Shown: positions 51,092-61,463 of the stretch, piece by piece
Layout of the letters: every line of letters starts with the position of its first letter
Numbering within the stretch: the first letter of the stretch is position 1
Source of the DNA: Meira nashicola
Lineage: Eukaryota > Basidiomycota > Exobasidiomycetes > Exobasidiales > Brachybasidiaceae
Assembly: GCA_001600355.1 (NCBI GenBank)
Contig: BCJU01000001.1
Location: 6,014,013-6,078,012 of the forward strand
Reading direction: 5' to 3'
Length of the DNA stretch: 64,000 nucleotides
Position numbers and translations under genes: made by a program
Notes under the pieces: generated by a model
The model's database searches: none
What the model was told of the DNA's origin: nothing
The model's input: only the letters and a program-made list of their open reading frames with translations

Positions 51092-52562
51092 CATGAAAAG
51101 ATAATTGACTAGTAAGAATAAATTAGAAATGAAATGCTTGTTATGATTGAAAAAGGGGGGGGGAATACTGAAGTAATCAGGCTTTTTATATCTTTGTTTT
51201 TTAAAGGTGTACTTTGTTATAGTAAGAGCTATAATATGTTCTATGTGTACGCCAATGCAGTGTTGCCAACATAGCATTTATAGCCATGATGACCGAGTTA
51301 TAATACTTATTTCATAGCAAGGATCAGATAAAATCTTTGATTTGCGCATGCGCCAATAAAGTACAGCATTGATCAATATAATAAACTGAAAGTTTTAACA
51401 CACTATTACTCAACGTTGTAAACTCTATTGATTTTGCTGATACTACTATTGTTTCGGTGCAATCTGGTTCGGGTCGCCTATAAAAGCACTCAGCGGTGAC
51501 AATGCTGTATTGTGTAGAATATTCTATTTTATTGATTAAAGGATAAGCTGAGCAAAGAAAGGGAAAATATTTCAAGTATGGAAATATACTAGTACTTTCG
51601 GATATGATTGTTCATCTTCTTCCCATAATGTATTTTACTTCCTAACATCTTCAATTCCTTTGATAAGGAGATAAACCAAAGTAGTCAGGGGGACGAGAAA
51701 TGCTTGAATTATCGGAAAAATTTTAAGAAAGGAGTTCTCAGGAGTAGAGTACCAATGATACTTTTTAAACAAGTATGGAATCGGATCTAATCATTTTCAG
51801 GAGATTTTACTAGGAGATGTCACGGATCATTTTTACAGCATTTGGATAGCGAAATTATTTTTACGCAATCCACTGAAATGCAAACTGACAAGCTTGCTCG
51901 CTCATTCATTCGTGTGCGTATGTGCAAACAAGAATTTCTCTAAAAGGCAGACCACTCCGCCCTCCCGCTTCCCTGCACCCTTAATAGCTTCTCATCAAAT
52001 TGGTGCAATAAATTCCCACCTTTTTGCCCTTTTGTAAAAAAAAAATGTCAAAAAATAGCATCTTTTTGCTTCGCGCGCGGGTGCTGTGCTTTTCCGTCCA
52101 TTCTAGTCTATGTATTTTTCGCCTTTTCCGCCGACTATATAAGTACTAACGCTTGCTTGTGTGTGAAATGGTTACAGTGCATCTCTGCAACGGCGCAGCG
52201 CAATTAATCAGTCTGCATACATTCATAGTCTACATATTTTGATATGGCCCTCCGCATACATTCATCCTACCAGATTAACTGCACACACGCATTTATTGCC
52301 CTGAAAGGCATTAGCGTGCATTAGAATGACATCAGTTTGAAAAGGTGTTAGATCGGTTGGTTTGTTATTGTGTTTTGGACCTCGGCGTCTATCCAGGACA
52401 AAAGAATCAATCCCAAAGATCTTCCCTTCTTCGCCATCATATATCTTACCACCATCATTATCATTATCAAAGTTGAATTCAAGTCAAAATCAATGCTCCT
52501 TTAATTGGAAGAGTAAGACACAAAATACCCTCTAATCGCCACTAGTATAAAGAGTGGACAAG
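51092..52562. other. Gene-poor region with a decayed third copy of the unit flank
   Basis: About 1.47 kb. From 51941 to about 52005 (AAAAGGCAGACCACTCCGCC, then CTTCTCATCAAATTGGTG) it resembles the flank downstream of copy 2, after a shift of 1300 bases. No third coding copy survives; the next bases diverge after ATCTTTTTGCTT. The rest is the lipase promoter with an AT-rich and GC-island mix. The open frame at 51324-51575 (minus) has no signal peptide. Confidence 0.5.
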
Positions 52563-54356
52563 ATGTCTGTTCAACATCAATCTCATCTAACAGCAGGGAT
52601 AAGGCCGAGTGGAAAGTTAGTAGATGTGGATACAGCGGAAGCAAGTGCGTTGCCAGAAGGTTTTCCGAACGGAAAGCAAAGGTTGAGTACATCAAGTGAT
52701 GGAATAATAAGTAGACCAACTTCTGCACAAAGTATGCGTATTCGAATCGATAAACCAAGTTTAGATGCGATAAAGAGTAGAAATGTATATACAAAACCTA
52801 TCAATGCTTTTGATGAACCTTCGATTCCAACTTCACCAACAAGAGGACTTGCACCTATTTTCACAAGAAGGGATGGTGCTCCGCCATACAATCGACCAAC
52901 GATTATCTCTTGGGCTAGGCTACAGTGGTCACAGTTCTTAGCAAATGCTCTTTCATCTGCATTTCTGATCGGTGTTGTGATTTGGGCTCTTACTGTTCGT
53001 TTATTGGCAGCTATACCTAAAATGTTTGTACCAAAAGTTATCTCACAAAAAGATTGGGATGAACCAAAGAGATGGAGAAAGGAAGAATTACTCAAAGATG
53101 TTCGATATTATGCCGAATCATGCGGTTTCAAAATCATTAATGAAACAGCAGAAACACAAGATGGATATCTACTTCGTGTAAACAGAATTGTTGATCCTAC
53201 AAGAGAGCACGAAAAGCATAGCGATGGTAGAGGAGGATTCCCAGTCTTAATCTTACATGGCCTTTTTCAATCTTCAGGATCATTCGTTACCTCAGAAGAG
53301 AGAAGTTTAGCATTTTGGCTTGCAAGACAAGGAGGCTATCAAGTCTTTTTGGGTAACAATCGAGGTGTATTTGATATGGGTCATAAAACTTTAAGCAGGA
53401 GCGATCCAAGATTTTGGGATTACAATATTCGTGAGCTAGCAATTTATGATGTACCTGCCCTTGTTGACCATGTACGCAAACAGACAGGATATGACAAGAT
53501 TGCATTTATTGGACATTCTCAAGGAAATGGAACGATGTTCATCTCTTTATCACAAAGTATGGTTCCAGAGTTAGGTGCAAAGCTTTCTTATTTTGCAGCA
53601 TTAGCACCAGCAGTATTTGCAGGTCCATTAACAAGTTGTTTCCCCTTTACAGCATTGCGTACTATGCAATGGAAAACGTTCAAGAGATTCTTTGGCGTTT
53701 TAGACTTTATTCCATTGATGAAGATTGCATACGATTATACACCAGCTTATCCATTTGCTGCGCTAGGATATCAAATGTTCGCCTTCTTGTTCGCTTGGAC
53801 TGATGCAAATTGGCTTGGAAGAAGAAAAGCAAAGATGTTCCGATTCACTCCTCAACCTGTTTCTTCTGCTTCGATTTATTGGTGGGCAGGAGCAGGTGGA
53901 TTTTCAACGAGAGGATGTACATTAGATCAAACTGCTCCTAAATGGTGGGATGGTAAAACTTTCCCACCACTTTCAATCTTTAGCGGTGGAATGGATTTCT
54001 TGGTGTTAACAGAACCTTTATTGGACAGATTAGAGAATGAAGAGTCGGACGTTAGACTATTACGATACAAACGTCAAGAAGAAGCAGAACATTGCGATCA
54101 CTTTTGGGCATGCGATGCTGTGGAATGGTGTTTCTACGATATCCTGGAAGATATTGAAGCAACAAGAACGCCTTATCCAGAAGAAATCACATCCAAAGGA
54201 ACTGAATCTAGTACAGAAACAAATGATACCGAATCAACAAGAGTGAATAGTGACAGTCCAATTGTTGTTACTGCTCCTGATGCAATCGTCAAAAGTGCAA
54301 CAAAAGCAGAACAAACTGCAGCAAAAGAAGGTAAATTGATCGATGATTCAATATGA
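52563..54356 (+). CDS. Steryl-ester hydrolase / acid-lipase family, paralogue
   Basis: A 597-residue protein. The first in-frame ATG is 52563. A polar N-terminal 115 residues precede a membrane segment (SSAFLIGVVIWALTVRLLAA) and an alpha/beta-hydrolase domain. Motifs: VLILHGLFQSSGSFV (oxyanion), GHSQGNGTMF with Ser319, FSGGMDFLVLTEPLLD (acid) and EAEHCDHFWACDAV (His). NNRGVFDMGHKTLSRSDPRF matches the NxRG segment of acid lipases; in the first lipase it is NIRANFGAGHTEYTRNDPRF. The C-terminus is Thr/Ser/Glu-rich. Likely substrates are steryl esters, as in yeast Tgl1/Yeh1/Yeh2. It is a dispersed paralogue of the 27705-29339 gene, in opposite orientation. Confidence 0.9.
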   Translation: MSVQHQSHLTAGIRPSGKLVDVDTAEASALPEGFPNGKQRLSTSSDGIISRPTSAQSMRIRIDKPSLDAIKSRNVYTKPINAFDEPSIPTSPTRGLAPIFTRRDGAPPYNRPTIISWARLQWSQFLANALSSAFLIGVVIWALTVRLLAAIPKMFVPKVISQKDWDEPKRWRKEELLKDVRYYAESCGFKIINETAETQDGYLLRVNRIVDPTREHEKHSDGRGGFPVLILHGLFQSSGSFVTSEERSLAFWLARQGGYQVFLGNNRGVFDMGHKTLSRSDPRFWDYNIRELAIYDVPALVDHVRKQTGYDKIAFIGHSQGNGTMFISLSQSMVPELGAKLSYFAALAPAVFAGPLTSCFPFTALRTMQWKTFKRFFGVLDFIPLMKIAYDYTPAYPFAALGYQMFAFLFAWTDANWLGRRKAKMFRFTPQPVSSASIYWWAGAGGFSTRGCTLDQTAPKWWDGKTFPPLSIFSGGMDFLVLTEPLLDRLENEESDVRLLRYKRQEEAEHCDHFWACDAVEWCFYDILEDIEATRTPYPEEITSKGTESSTETNDTESTRVNSDSPIVVTAPDAIVKSATKAEQTAAKEGKLIDDSI

Positions 54357-54697
54357 TGATACCTTTTTTTCACTTTATACAAATATACACACATATCCTT
54401 TTCATATTTATATCACATCGTCTTATCTTGTTTCAAAATGCAAATGCATGCAGCATTGAGATACCGTGCAATTGGAAAGCTTCTCACGCAACTCAATATA
54501 ATTTCATACATGAATGCAAGTTTGATAGGAAATATTTGATGTTTTAGACATTTGACAGGTGCAGCATAAAGCAGAAGTTAGAGAATATGGCTCATCTTAC
54601 GTACGCATATTCGTTCATCAACAAAACAAAAGTACACCTCTTTGAAACATATGATACATTGAATAGTAAAATCCGGAAAAGAAAGTACACTGATGGA
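54357..54697. other. Convergent 3' region
   Basis: About 340 bases after the lipase stop, AT-rich. No gene seen. Confidence 0.3.
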
Positions 54698-55422
54698 TTA
54701 AGAAGCGATCTTGAGGCATTTGTCTGTCAGTAATGGAAAATGATAAAGTCAACAAGAGCTCATTCATATTCAACGTATCAGTACGAACTTACCTCCAGCT
54801 CGACATCTGTACAAGAATTGAACAACAATTTCCCCTTCCTTCGGTTGAGGTTGTGCAGCGAAATGTTTACTTGCAACTTGTGCTAAATATTCATCTGCTT
54901 CTTGTACATCAAAGAAATGACTTGGAGCAGGAATATCATCCGGTCTTTGTCCATTAATATCCAATCCATTTTCATCTAATCCAGCCGCACTTGCATTACG
55001 TTTTCCCAAACCTGAATTACCGGGAAAAAGATGTGCAACGGAAGAAGATGGTGATCTTGGACGAAGTCTTGATGATGTCGTTGCAAGGTTTGCATCTTCA
55101 ACATTACGTGCTGAAACTCTGCTACCTCTACGAGACGTTAGCGATCCATTCACTGCACTTTCGTTTTCATCTAAAACATCAGATTCTGCTAAAGGTGGAG
55201 AAGGTGAACGACGAGAAGGTGGTGGAGGATAACTCTTTGCCAAATCATAATGGGCTATATAACTGTCAAGTGCTGTTGCTGGTAAGCTGGCGAAATCTAG
55301 CAAACTTTCTCCTGTTGTGGATGGACCTGCGGCGATAAGAGAAAGACGAAGTTGATGTCAATTACCAATCGTTGCACCATTCGCCATCCTTAAATACTCA
55401 CCTGCTTTATCTTTGTCTGCCA
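54698..55422 (-). CDS. Small unrecognised three-exon protein with tiny terminal exons
   Basis: Exons 55401-55422 (22 bases), 54793-55326 and 54698-54723 (26 bases) fit GTGAGT...CGCAG and GTAAGT...GACAG introns. The phases give 193 residues. The N-terminus reads MADKDKAG, then LLDFASLPATALDSYIAHYD. The middle is Ser/Pro/Arg-rich and disordered. The C-terminal block runs EADEYLAQVASKHFAAQ, then EGEIVVQFLYRCRAGDKCLK. The ends look folded and conserved; the pattern of a short LxxYxxxYxL helix and a terminal strand recalls small chromatin-complex subunits, but I do not assign one. Divergent from frataxin across about 330 bases. Confidence 0.65.
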
Positions 55423-55751
55423 TTGTGATTGAATGGGTTATTAATGCTATATGTCCTGGTCATCCATCTGAGAGAAGAGAGTGGTTGAAGTGTGACATTC
55501 AAAATGTATGCAAACTCGCGTTCCAGACACACACACACCCTGCATCTAAGCAAATAAAAGTTCGCACAGACTTTCCGCGTGAGCCGGAGAGCCCTGAATA
55601 GAATCCAAAAAAAAATGCTCCGCTTAATACATAAACTTTCTTGGTGTATCGGGGCCTGTAAAGCACGCAATTCTATTTTCTTCTCATATAAGATCCCGAT
55701 TACTCTCCTCAATGTCTGACGATCAATAATACTTTCATCATATTCAAAGTC
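55423..55751. other. Shared divergent promoter with frataxin
   Basis: About 330 bases between two divergent starts. Nothing specific seen. Confidence 0.3.
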
Positions 55752-56478
55752 ATGTTGATCAGAAACGCCGCTCGGATACGGCTCAGAAGGGGAATTGTAA
55801 ATAGATCGATTCATACTACTGCATCAATTTCGACTTTTTCAAGGATACCTGCCGTTCTTTCGAAAAGACAATCGGAAGATACATCACATTCTTGCTCAAG
55901 GCTTACTCAATCCAACAGCTTCTTATCACAATATAGAAGTTATGCTACATCTACTCTAAAATTCAAGCAAGCCAGTATATCCGAAAGTGATTATCACGAA
56001 GTGGCAGATACATGCTTAGATTCCTTGACTGATTCATTGGAACAATTGGTGGAGGCATATGATGGACCAGATGCAGATGATTATGAAGCAGAATATTCAG
56101 TGAGTTGTTGAATGCTGCCTGTATTCTAGTTCCATAGTTACTTATTACCCTTATTTACCTCATATTCACAGTCCGGCGTGCTCACTCTGCGTCTTGGGTC
56201 ACATGGTACATATGTGATCAACAAACAACCTCCAAACAAACAGATATGGTTCTCCAGTCCGACTAGGTGAGTGTTACAAAGTGCACAAATAAGTGACATT
56301 CTCTGATCCTCTTTTTCACTTCTTCTCTAGCGGCCCCAAACGCTTCGACTACGACTCAACTCACAATGAATGGTTCATGCACAAAGATGGAGAAGAATGG
56401 AACTTCAGAAATATACTCAATAGAGAATTGAGCGAAATTTTTAACAAACCAATCACAGTTGACATGGGTGACTCATAA
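55752..56478 (+). CDS. YFH1: Frataxin, mitochondrial iron-sulfur assembly protein
   Basis: Three exons, 55752-56099, 56172-56266 and 56331-56478, with GTGAGT donors and CACAG/CTCTAG acceptors, give 196 residues. The presequence is Arg-rich ([19 protein letters not shown]). The frataxin fold follows: [20 protein letters not shown] with an acidic helix, [54 protein letters not shown] and the Trp-containing end [13 protein letters not shown]. Frataxin supports cysteine-desulfurase activity in the mitochondrial matrix and iron handling. No single open frame holds the whole gene. The C-terminus converges with uL1m. Confidence 0.94.
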
Positions 56479-56537
56479 AATGAAGAATGAAGTGGGTTTG
56501 TAATACATTGTACAGTTGAGCAAGAAAAGACTTTTAT

Positions 56538-57527
56538 CTACATAACTTCAGAATGAGGTAGTAAAACAGCAGGTCCTTGTGTGGATGAAAGGTGAATTTG
56601 TTTGATAATCGTCATTGCACGTTTCATGTCCTGTGAAGATAGGTTGCCAACTACACTACTTGGTGTTGCAACACCAGTTTGAGATTGACCGCTTGTGAGA
56701 CCGGCTTGGATCTTATCAACGATACCGTGCAAAAAGGCGGCAATATTAGATCTAAGTTCAGATTCAGTGAAATGAATACGTCCGACAGCTCCTCTGACAA
56801 CACCATTTCGATCTCCACGCCAATCTAGAGCACCTTGTGCTTCACGAATAGCGATTCGCATCTCATCTCCATTTGTAACAACAGTTCCTCTTTTCAAACT
56901 TGGCATCAAACCACGAGGACCTAAACTTCTTGCCATAGATCTGCTCAATTGAGGCAGCAAAGCTTGGGTACATAAAACTTTTGTGAATTGCAAACCACTT
57001 GCAGCACCCGTTCCAGCAGCCACGTCATTGATAAATTCTGCTCCTCCAACGGTAATGACATTTTTGAGACTTGGATCATTTTCGAGCATAGTTTGAACAA
57101 GATTTACTGAATCTGAACCATCTTCTGCAAAGATTAATAGCTTTTCTGCTTTTGTACGTGCTTCTTTTGGAAGTGCTAACCTACCACGTAAAGCGTTTGT
57201 TAAATGAGAATCAATATTTGTACAAATATGTAATTCGTATGCATTTGAAGGTCTTGCAACTTCTACTGATTGAAATAATTTGACTGCATCGCTCAAGTTC
57301 ATTATTTGACTATCTTTTTTGCTTGTATTCTTTTCTGTTGCTTGTTTTTCTCCCATTCGAGCTTCTCTTCGTGCTTTCAAGATCGCATTCTTTCCTTTAC
57401 CTGGAGGTGATTTTCCTAGTACAATAGGTGATGTGGATAGAAGTCTTCGAGATGTTGATGCGAAACAGCATTGTGTTCCATGTATTGTTGTCGAAAGGAC
57501 CGAGGATGAGGCTAAAGGCAATGTCAT
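56538..57527 (-). CDS. Mitochondrial ribosomal protein uL1m
   Basis: A 329-residue protein, intronless. The N-terminus TLPLASSSVLSTTIHGTQ with RRLLSTSPIV is a mitochondrial presequence. The L1 fold shows NLSDAVKLFQSVEV, IDSHLTNALRGRLALPKEAR (typical is LP.G.GK), VITVGGAEFINDVAAG, the hallmark MARSLGPRGLMPSLKRGTVV, and GRIHFTESELRSNIAAFLHG. The lysine-rich region between presequence and domain binds RNA. It helps release E-site tRNA in the large mitochondrial subunit. The first ATG in frame is at 57527. Divergent from COX11 across about 290 bases. Confidence 0.9.
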   Translation of the reverse strand: MTLPLASSSVLSTTIHGTQCCFASTSRRLLSTSPIVLGKSPPGKGKNAILKARREARMGEKQATEKNTSKKDSQIMNLSDAVKLFQSVEVARPSNAYELHICTNIDSHLTNALRGRLALPKEARTKAEKLLIFAEDGSDSVNLVQTMLENDPSLKNVITVGGAEFINDVAAGTGAASGLQFTKVLCTQALLPQLSRSMARSLGPRGLMPSLKRGTVVTNGDEMRIAIREAQGALDWRGDRNGVVRGAVGRIHFTESELRSNIAAFLHGIVDKIQAGLTSGQSQTGVATPSSVVGNLSSQDMKRAMTIIKQIHLSSTQGPAVLLPHSEVM

Positions 57528-57819
57528 GATTGCAAGTCGGGCAATGGTGATGACAGTAAGCTTCAGAAGAAAAGCATTTACAGATTGAGAAGATTGCAAG
57601 ACGCTAGACTTCCAATTTTTCTTCTCTTCTCTCTCTTTGTCACGCGGAAAATAAAGAGAATCAATTCTCGCCCGCTTAACCAGGCAAATCGGAAAGCTAG
57701 GGCTTGAGTACCGCGTACGTAAGCAGGTTAAATAATATTTTAAAGCTAAAATGTCCGAAGTACAATTCTTCTTTTATTACGTGCTTATTATCGTTAAATT
57801 CAAAGTCGAATTTGCTGAA

Positions 57820-58662
57820 ATGGTGGCAAGAATAGCGATATCGAGGATACCCATCGCGGGTCTCAGACTAGGTGAGCCTTGCTTGGCAAAGCCACAATAC
57901 TTCAGACTTGCACGATCACAGCAACATCGTTTCTCCACCTTACAACCACTTCGGAACACCACTCCATCAAAACCTTCTTCGAGCGGTAGAGATTCCCTTC
58001 AAGCTCAAATGGAAGCACAAAGAGCTGAAACATACAAGAAAAGGAATCAATCTTTACTAATGTATACGGCAGCAGCATTTATCGTTGGAATTGGAGTCAC
58101 ATATGCTGCCGTTCCACTTTATCGAGCTTTTTGTTCGGCAACTGGATTTAGTGGTACACCTATGGTAGGATTAGGAAGATTTAGTCCTGATAAATTATTC
58201 CCACAATATTTTGATCCAGCAACAAGAAGTGCTACAAAACGAATTAGAGTAACATTTAACGCCGATCATAGCGACGCATTACCTTGGACTTTCAAACCAA
58301 GTCAAGAAGAAATTTACGTTTTACCCGGAGAAACAGCTTTAGCATTTTATAAAGCAAAAAATAAAGGAGATAAAGATATTACTGGAATTGCAACTTATAA
58401 CGTAGCTCCAGATCGAATTGCTCCTTATTTCGCAAAGATTGAATGCTTTTGCTTCGAAGAACAAAGATTATTGGCAAACGAAGATGTAGATTTGCCGGTA
58501 TTCTTCTTTATCGATAAAGATGTCCTTGATGATCCAACTGTACGTGATGTCAAAGACGTCGTATTATCTTACAGCTTCTTTGGTGCAAGAAGGAACAATA
58601 TTACTGGACAATTAGAGCCGGATACGGATCTAGAAAAATACACTGTCGGAAAGGATCTTTAA
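57820..58662 (+). CDS. COX11: Cytochrome c oxidase assembly factor COX11
   Basis: A 280-residue protein from the ATG at 57820; an earlier in-frame ATG at 57751 would add 23 residues of odd hydrophobic sequence, so the later one is preferred. Presequence MVARIAISRIPIAGLRLG. One membrane helix (TAAAFIVGIGVTYAAVPLYR, about residue 60). The copper-binding domain has FNADHSDALPWTFKPSQEEI and the Cox11 signature KIECFCFEEQRL containing the CFC pair, then DLPVFFFIDKDV and SYSFFGARR. Cox11 in the inner membrane delivers copper to the CuB site of Cox1. Downstream it converges with RAD6. Confidence 0.94.
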   Translation: MVARIAISRIPIAGLRLGEPCLAKPQYFRLARSQQHRFSTLQPLRNTTPSKPSSSGRDSLQAQMEAQRAETYKKRNQSLLMYTAAAFIVGIGVTYAAVPLYRAFCSATGFSGTPMVGLGRFSPDKLFPQYFDPATRSATKRIRVTFNADHSDALPWTFKPSQEEIYVLPGETALAFYKAKNKGDKDITGIATYNVAPDRIAPYFAKIECFCFEEQRLLANEDVDLPVFFFIDKDVLDDPTVRDVKDVVLSYSFFGARRNNITGQLEPDTDLEKYTVGKDL

Positions 58663-58985
58663 TGTATGCATACATCCACGCATGTTTCACCCCCTCATCT
58701 GTACTATCTTTCTGCAACATTGTATACTAACACCTCTCGTAAGAGTATCATGATTGTATTGTGTAAGAGACAAAAAGAAAGAAGACAAAAGCTGAATAAG
58801 GTACATGATAGATACAAAGGCTAAAATTGAAGCGTACGAGGCAGACTTGAATTGTGTAATTGGAAACATGACAAACATTGCAGGGGAGTGTGGAGTTTTT
58901 TTGCTGAGTGGATGCGGTATGTCGAGAAGGGTATCGCTGCTGAAATGGCTCAGTGGAGCTGTGATGGCGGTCCTCATCATTTTCT
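58663..58985. other. Convergent spacer of COX11 and RAD6
   Basis: About 320 bases of 3' sequence. Both strands carry short open frames with no support. Confidence 0.3.
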
Positions 58986-59581
58986 TCATGCCGCACTATC
59001 TGTCGCCATCGCTGTATCTCCTTGATTTGCTCCTGATTCAGTAGATGGTTCTCCTTCTCCATCATCAAGCCAAGATTGTTCTACTGTAGCTTTGACCCTT
59101 CTTACGTATTCCTTCATATTTTCGCGATAAAGCGAAGCAGCTTCTGCATTAGCAGGACTGTTTGGATTTGGATCGTGTAATAAACTTTGAACGCTTGTCA
59201 AAATTGCTGCAACATCATAGGTAGGTGACCATCTGTTTTGTAAGATATCTAGACATAATTCTCCATTTGCATAAACGTTTGGATGAAACATTTTTGATAA
59301 AAATTTTACTGTTGGCGGTTTATTGGGATATGATTCATCAAAAGTGAGAACTAATTTAAACGTACCATCTTCGAATGGTGTATCTGCAGGTCCAAAGATT
59401 ACAGCATTCCAAATCATAAGATTATCAGCACATGGTGCACCGGAAATGCCACCGGGAGGATCGGTTGACAATCTTTTAAAGTCTCTAATCAGACGACGTT
59501 TAGATGGCGTGGACTGAAAGAGGAGGCAGCAGAAAATAAGTTAGATTCAATCAAAACATTGCTCATCAATCTACTTACCAT
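58986..59581 (-). CDS. RAD6: Ubiquitin-conjugating enzyme RAD6/UBC2
   Basis: Two exons. Exon 1 is only the start codon (59579-59581, donor GTAAGT) and exon 2 is 58986-59513 (acceptor TTTCAG), giving 176 residues. The N-terminus is [20 protein letters not shown], almost the yeast Rad6 sequence. The E2 core has [40 protein letters not shown], and the active-site segment [19 protein letters not shown] with its catalytic Cys. The tail is acidic ([14 protein letters not shown]), as in yeast. Rad6 ubiquitinates histone H2B and PCNA. Without the three-base exon the conserved first 14 residues would be lost. Confidence 0.95.
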
Positions 59582-60164
59582 TCTGTCTCGTTATTATGTG
59601 TATATGGTGGTAAAAATGAAAATAATTTGTTATTGTACCTGCAAACGCCAACTTCATCTGCAATAGGTAGACTAGCAGCAAAAATAAATGTAGTCTAGGC
59701 TGTTACAGTAGATGCATAAAAATAGGTTATGACTTGTATGGTCCTCTCTCCTCGCCCTAATTTGCGCGCCGCATACCGCTCTCATTCATAAATCTCCACA
59801 GTCGCGTGTGCCTGCTATGCGTACGTACGTAAATAAGTCTTCGGCATTAAGCGTCCATACAGCAAGACACAGCACCTCGCACGCGATCACATCAACAAAG
59901 GGACGTATGCATATGAAACTTTATGGAAACAACGACTGAAGAGGATTGTCAGTCACTATTATCAACGATGCTTTCCATAATAGGTGCATGAACAATAAGA
60001 ATCGAAGGTATACAATTTCATAAGTCTTCACGATAAAATTATGTATAAAGCTGAAATTTGCATCACAGCTAAACTTCCACAAGATTAAAATGATTGTTTT
60101 GACTTAAATGATGACATTTTGGTATATGTGAAGAAAAATACAAGAAGAACGAGTTGATAGTCAA
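59582..60164. other. Gene-free stretch between RAD6 and the sulfur transporter
   Basis: About 580 bases: RAD6 promoter and transporter 3' region. No gene seen. Confidence 0.35.
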
Positions 60165-61463
60165 TCAAACGAAGTTGCCAGCAATCAGACCACCTAATCC
60201 AACTGCACCAACGAATATACCTCGATTGGCTAAATGAACAAGAGCGTTTGAATCTTGTGGAGCAGGTAAAGTTGAAGCACCAAATCCAACAAGAGCAGGA
60301 CCAGGACATAATCCTGTAACACCCCATCCAATTCCAAATAAAATTGAACCAAAGATTAACTTTAAATCGATACTTTGTTTATTTGGCAATCTCCATTTTG
60401 GTGAACTACGCCAATATAAAGGTTTATCTTCTATTAAAGCGGAACCCTTTTTACTTCTTTCAACTCTTGGCTTCACATCTGTAAACCAGCCTATACTACT
60501 AGTAACAATACCACCCAAAGCAACGAAAGCCAAAGATGGATCCCAATGACCTGATTGAATACGGTCAGGTGAAAGGTTCAAGAATCCTAATACTTTTGAA
60601 GGTCTAAGCATACCAGTCATTGCCAATCCTAATGCAAAGTGTAATCCTATCAAAAAAGAGGATGCTTTACCCGCTTGTTCATGTATAATTTTGAGCTCGT
60701 CCTCTGTTACACCTTTCTTTTTCGCTTTACTCTTGACGAAAGATGGTATGACGAACAGATACATTACAGCCGGAATTTGCATTAATGCTATAGCCCATAA
60801 GCTGGGTAGCTCAGTCTGAGCAGCCAAGACAACCTTTCTTGTTATAGGCTTGACTGGATTGGTGAGTACATTTGTAAGGACTGCAATAGAAAAGAACGAA
60901 AAAGTAGCGGCAAAGGATCGCAAAGAGAATCGAGAAAGACCACATAAAAAGTGACCAGATGTACATCCACTCCCAATCTTTGTTCCTAATCCAACTAATA
61001 ACCCCCAAAGTGCAACGGGAACAAATCTTTGTACTGCTTGTTGACTAAGGATACCCGCCGAAAGTCCTTTACCAATTTGAAATTTAATATCAGGAGCATC
61101 AAAGATGGCTGTTCCCAATCCAATTTCTAATGGAGTTCTTGATGCTGCTAATAAAGCTCCACCTGCAATCAAGCCATGAATGAATAATCTTGACGTTGAA
61201 GCGTTTGCGTTATCTGATTGTTGAATTGCATCATCTTCAGGTGAAATGCTATGATGTATCCTTTGTGGATCTTGTTTAGTACTTGTTTGTTGATCTTTTG
61301 ATTCTGAATCAAAACACATATTTCTAACATTCGTATGAAAGAATCCACTTATTCCTAATACCATTCCTAATTCACGTAACATAGCATGAACACCACTTGC
61401 TAACATCAATCCACCAACGAAAGAGTGGAGGGGCGTAAAACCTGGCGCAACTTGCAATACCAT
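60165..61463 (-). CDS. YeeE/YedE-type (sulphur transport, DUF395) membrane protein
   Basis: A 432-residue integral membrane protein with two repeats of the sulphur-transport domain. The first contains LWGLLVGLGTKIGSGCTSGH then FLCGLSRFSLRSFAATFSFF; the second contains LIFGSILFGIGWGVTGLCPG then PALVGFGAST. The conserved cysteines in GSGCTSGH and GLCPGPAL match those of the bacterial YeeE thiosulfate transporters. A 70-residue polar loop and a central cytosolic linker (KSKAKKKGVTEDELK) are present. A role in thiosulfate or related sulfur import is inferred from the family. The ATG at 61463 is the first in frame. Such proteins are common in bacteria and patchy in fungi. Confidence 0.85.
   Translation of the reverse strand: MVLQVAPGFTPLHSFVGGLMLASGVHAMLRELGMVLGISGFFHTNVRNMCFDSESKDQQTSTKQDPQRIHHSISPEDDAIQQSDNANASTSRLFIHGLIAGGALLAASRTPLEIGLGTAIFDAPDIKFQIGKGLSAGILSQQAVQRFVPVALWGLLVGLGTKIGSGCTSGHFLCGLSRFSLRSFAATFSFFSIAVLTNVLTNPVKPITRKVVLAAQTELPSLWAIALMQIPAVMYLFVIPSFVKSKAKKKGVTEDELKIIHEQAGKASSFLIGLHFALGLAMTGMLRPSKVLGFLNLSPDRIQSGHWDPSLAFVALGGIVTSSIGWFTDVKPRVERSKKGSALIEDKPLYWRSSPKWRLPNKQSIDLKLIFGSILFGIGWGVTGLCPGPALVGFGASTLPAPQDSNALVHLANRGIFVGAVGLGGLIAGNFV

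Larger units (their letters stand above)
49837..51340. repeat. Tandem duplication of about 755 bases containing the two peptide genes
   Basis: Start codons are 755 bases apart and downstream flanks 751 bases apart, in direct orientation. Exon 2 pro-region DNA is nearly identical (CAACAATTACGTCAAGTCGG in both), while the mature-peptide DNA is much less so. The upstream limit is approximate. Confidence 0.6.

Noticed and set aside
51324..51575. Minus-strand open frame of about 83 codons with several cysteines next to the peptide genes
   Set aside because: No signal peptide, no Kex2 site, and cysteine spacing unlike the two peptide genes; probably chance.
49837..52005. Calling the six-cysteine peptides cyclotides or a known toxin family
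   Set aside because: Only cysteine spacing is shared; there is no sequence similarity elsewhere, no cyclisation signal, and no activity evidence.
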